Position numbers and translations under genes: made by a program
In this document: one piece after another, positions 62,001 to 64,000 of the stretch
Position numbering within the stretch: position 1 is the first letter of the stretch
Layout: the number at the start of each line of letters is the position of its first letter
Notes under the pieces: model-generated
The model's database searches: none
The model's input: only the letters and a program-made list of their open reading frames with translations
Told to the model about the DNA's origin: nothing
Assembly (NCBI GenBank): GCA_015492245.1
Contig: WGFM01000002.1
Coordinates: 62,001-126,000, forward strand
Source: Deltaproteobacteria bacterium
GTDB taxonomy: Bacteria; Desulfobacterota; GWC2-55-46; DRQE01
DNA length: 64,000 nt
Direction: 5' to 3'

Positions 62001-62219
62001 GTAAGACGCATAAGGCCAGTGATAATGACCTTTGCCATGATTGTAGGAGGGCTTCTGCCCATAATGTGGGGCACAGGCACGGGCTCCGCGGTTATGAAGA
62101 GGATTGCAGCTCCCATGGTGGGTGGAATGGTGTCAGCCACGGTGCTTACACTACTGGTAATACCTGCCATATATGCATTGTGGAAGGGTATGTATATCAA
62201 AAAGGAGGGGCAGAAATGA
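59091..62219 (+). CDS. cusA: CusA-family heavy-metal RND efflux pump
   Basis: 1042-aa [32 protein letters not shown] and [10 protein letters not shown] typical of Cu/Ag pumps. Confidence 0.93.
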   Translation: [1042 protein letters not shown]

Positions 62220-62563
62220 AGGAGATAAAGGCATACATAAGGCCCGAGAAGATAGAAGAGGTGGTGCACACACTGGAAGAGAACGGTGTGCCCCTTGTCA
62301 CAGCTATAGAGATAAAGTGTGTTGGAAAGGGTCTGAACGAGGAGAAGGCACGCTATTCTATGGACTATACAGAAAAGTACTGCCCCTTTGTGAAGATAGA
62401 GATAGTCTGTAGCCGTAGGGACACGGAAAAGACGGTCAAACTTCTTCGGTCCTGTGCATGGACAGGACATCCAGGTGATGGGATGATATTTGTAAGCACT
62501 GTGGACGAGGCCATAAACATAAGAACAGGTGCAAGGGGAGAAGAGGGGGTGAGCCTCTGGTAG
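62216..62563 (+). CDS. PII-like (GlnB-superfamily) protein in metal-efflux operon
   Basis: MKEIKAYIRPEKIEEVV, TGHPGDGMIFV, INIRTGARGEE; ATGA overlap with cusA. Confidence 0.85.
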   Translation: MKEIKAYIRPEKIEEVVHTLEENGVPLVTAIEIKCVGKGLNEEKARYSMDYTEKYCPFVKIEIVCSRRDTEKTVKLLRSCAWTGHPGDGMIFVSTVDEAINIRTGARGEEGVSLW

Positions 62564-62584
62564 TCTGCCAGAGATGTTTTGGGC

Positions 62585-63292
62585 CTATTCGTCCTTTGCA
62601 CAGCGGAACCCCAGGTTGTTTATGCGTGTTTCAGTCGGGTAGCCCACCCTGAAAAATGTTCTCGCGAATCTGTGGGTAAGACCCCAGGATCCCCCCCTTA
62701 CCACCTTTGTGTGCTCGTCGTAGTCAGAATCTGTCCACTCCCACACATTGCCTGCCATGTCATGGGCACCGTAGGGGCTTTCGCCCTCCTCGTATGTGCC
62801 GACAGGGGTTGTTCCCACAATGCCCGAGAGGCTTGTGTTGGCCCTCTCCTGTGAGAACTCGTTACCCCATGGATACAGGCGGCCGTCCGTGCCCCTGGCT
62901 GCCTTCTCCCATTCCTCTTCTGTTGGTAGCCTTTTGCCAGCCCACTCGCAGTAGGCCTGTGCATCCTTGAGACTGACGAATACCACAGGATGGTCTTCCT
63001 CATCCTTGGGATAGCCATACACGGTCCAGTGTGGTGGCTCGGGGTGTCTGGTCTCTTTTACGAACCTTTTATACATGGCCTCTGTAACCTCGAATCTGTC
63101 TATCCAGAACCCCTTGAGGTGGAGCCTTCTCTCTGGCCTTTCGTCTTCTTCACCGAGGGAGCTTCCCATTGTGAACTCTCCTGCTGGCACAAAGACCATA
63201 TCCTCTGGCCTTCTCTCGCATCCTGAAAGAACCATGGAGGCCGTAACACAAAAGAGTAGCAATATGGAGCCTGCTTTTATAAGTCCTGCCAT
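62585..63292 (-). CDS. SUMF1/formylglycine-generating-enzyme-fold lipoprotein
   Basis: Lipobox VLSGC, FVPAGEFTMGS, RLPTEEEWEKAARG, DMAGNVWEWT, GFRCAKD. Confidence 0.85.
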   Translation of the reverse strand: MAGLIKAGSILLLFCVTASMVLSGCERRPEDMVFVPAGEFTMGSSLGEEDERPERRLHLKGFWIDRFEVTEAMYKRFVKETRHPEPPHWTVYGYPKDEEDHPVVFVSLKDAQAYCEWAGKRLPTEEEWEKAARGTDGRLYPWGNEFSQERANTSLSGIVGTTPVGTYEEGESPYGAHDMAGNVWEWTDSDYDEHTKVVRGGSWGLTHRFARTFFRVGYPTETRINNLGFRCAKDE

Positions 63293-63324
63293 CCCTGTCC
63301 CATAGACCCCTGCGTGAAAGTGAT

Positions 63325-64000
63325 TTACTCTGGCCCATCCTTTGCGCAGCGAAACCCGCCATCGTTACCTGCACCACCCGGCAGGTAGTAATGGCGTGTG
63401 GATGAACGGGCGAATATCTTGCCTATTATGTAATGGCCCAGCACACTTCCAGAGCCACCTCTTAGGATGCGGTATTTCCTTCCATAATCCTTTATGTTTG
63501 CCCTGTTACCAGGGTATGGCTCGTACCAGGCATCCACCCATTCCATCACATTGCCTGCCATATCGTATACCCCGTAGTAGCTTCTATCCTCGGGGTAGCT
63601 TCCCACAGGGGCAGTGTCTCCTGTTGTGAGGTTTGCCTTCTTCTCATCGTATTCGTCTCCCCAGGGGTATGTCCATCCGTTGGGTCCCCTGGCAGCCTTC
63701 TCCCATTCCTCTTCTGTGGGCAGTCTCTTGCCAGCCCACTTGCAGTAGGCCTGTGCATCGAACCATGTAACATTGTTTACAGGGTGGTCTGCCCTGCCTG
63801 TGGGGTATGTTCTGCCGTTCCAGTTTCTGGGTGGAGGAAGGCCTGTGGCATCTATGAACTTCTTGTACTGGGCGTTTGTAACCTCGTAGCGGTCTATGTA
63901 GAAGCCCTTGAGGTAGAGCTTTCTCATGGGTCTTTCATCCTGGTAGAACCTTCCAGAGCGAAGCCCGAACTCCTTGCCCAGCCCCTGGGTGTCCACCTGG
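63325..64000 (-). CDS. SUMF1-fold protein, 5' end beyond window
   Basis: RLPTEEEWEKAARG, YDMAGNVMEWVD, GGFRCAKDG; reading frame stays open to the window edge. Confidence 0.82.
   Translation of the reverse strand, partial: QVDTQGLGKEFGLRSGRFYQDERPMRKLYLKGFYIDRYEVTNAQYKKFIDATGLPPPRNWNGRTYPTGRADHPVNNVTWFDAQAYCKWAGKRLPTEEEWEKAARGPNGWTYPWGDEYDEKKANLTTGDTAPVGSYPEDRSYYGVYDMAGNVMEWVDAWYEPYPGNRANIKDYGRKYRILRGGSGSVLGHYIIGKIFARSSTRHYYLPGGAGNDGGFRCAKDGPE

Overview
This is a gene-dense bacterial chromosomal window of mostly core genes. It contains no rRNA, tRNA, CRISPR array or transposase that I could support. The taxon is not determinable from sequence alone; gene content looks Nitrospirota- or Desulfobacterota-like, which is inference.

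Main blocks:
- 0-2.5 kb: small metal/redox-type envelope cluster (Cys/His-rich secreted protein, Met-rich outer-membrane protein, lipoprotein cytochrome c, TlpA-like thioredoxin).
- 2.5-7 kb: pstS-[terminator]-pstCAB-phoU.
- 7-8 kb: a ferritin-like di-iron domain fused to a receiver domain, preceded by an inverted repeat that would sequester its Shine-Dalgarno (SD).
- 8-16.4 kb: housekeeping genes (hisS, engB, glnE, argS, nitrilase-family, ftsB-like).
- 16.4-23.1 kb: c-di-GMP/two-component signalling cluster (heme-c-type GGDEF, double PAS, PAS-GAF-GAF-HD-GYP, HK, RR).
- 23-47 kb: biosynthetic and housekeeping genes (aminotransferase, serA, hisZ, purA, folD, metV-like, deacetylase, ald, M48-PDZ, nupC, ybdK-ggt-M20-cutA, lepA, lepB, xerC, hslVU, argB, prmC, argD).
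- 47.4-50.8 kb: Cys-motif PAS histidine kinase plus NtrC-type activator, followed by a textbook sigma-54 promoter in front of a beta-barrel protein.
- 50.8-55 kb: structured leader RNA candidate plus an A-type (YS-motif) cytochrome oxidase operon with Sco.
- 55.1-62.6 kb: a BlaI/BlaR1(M56)-like proteolytic signalling pair with a Cys/His-rich sensor tail, coupled to a CusCBA-type RND efflux operon and a PII-like gene. The same perfect dyad (TTCTAC-N5-GTAGAA) occurs at both the repressor promoter and the start of the efflux genes. This is the strongest candidate for an under-described system.
- 62.6-64 kb: tandem SUMF1-like genes, the second truncated by the window edge.
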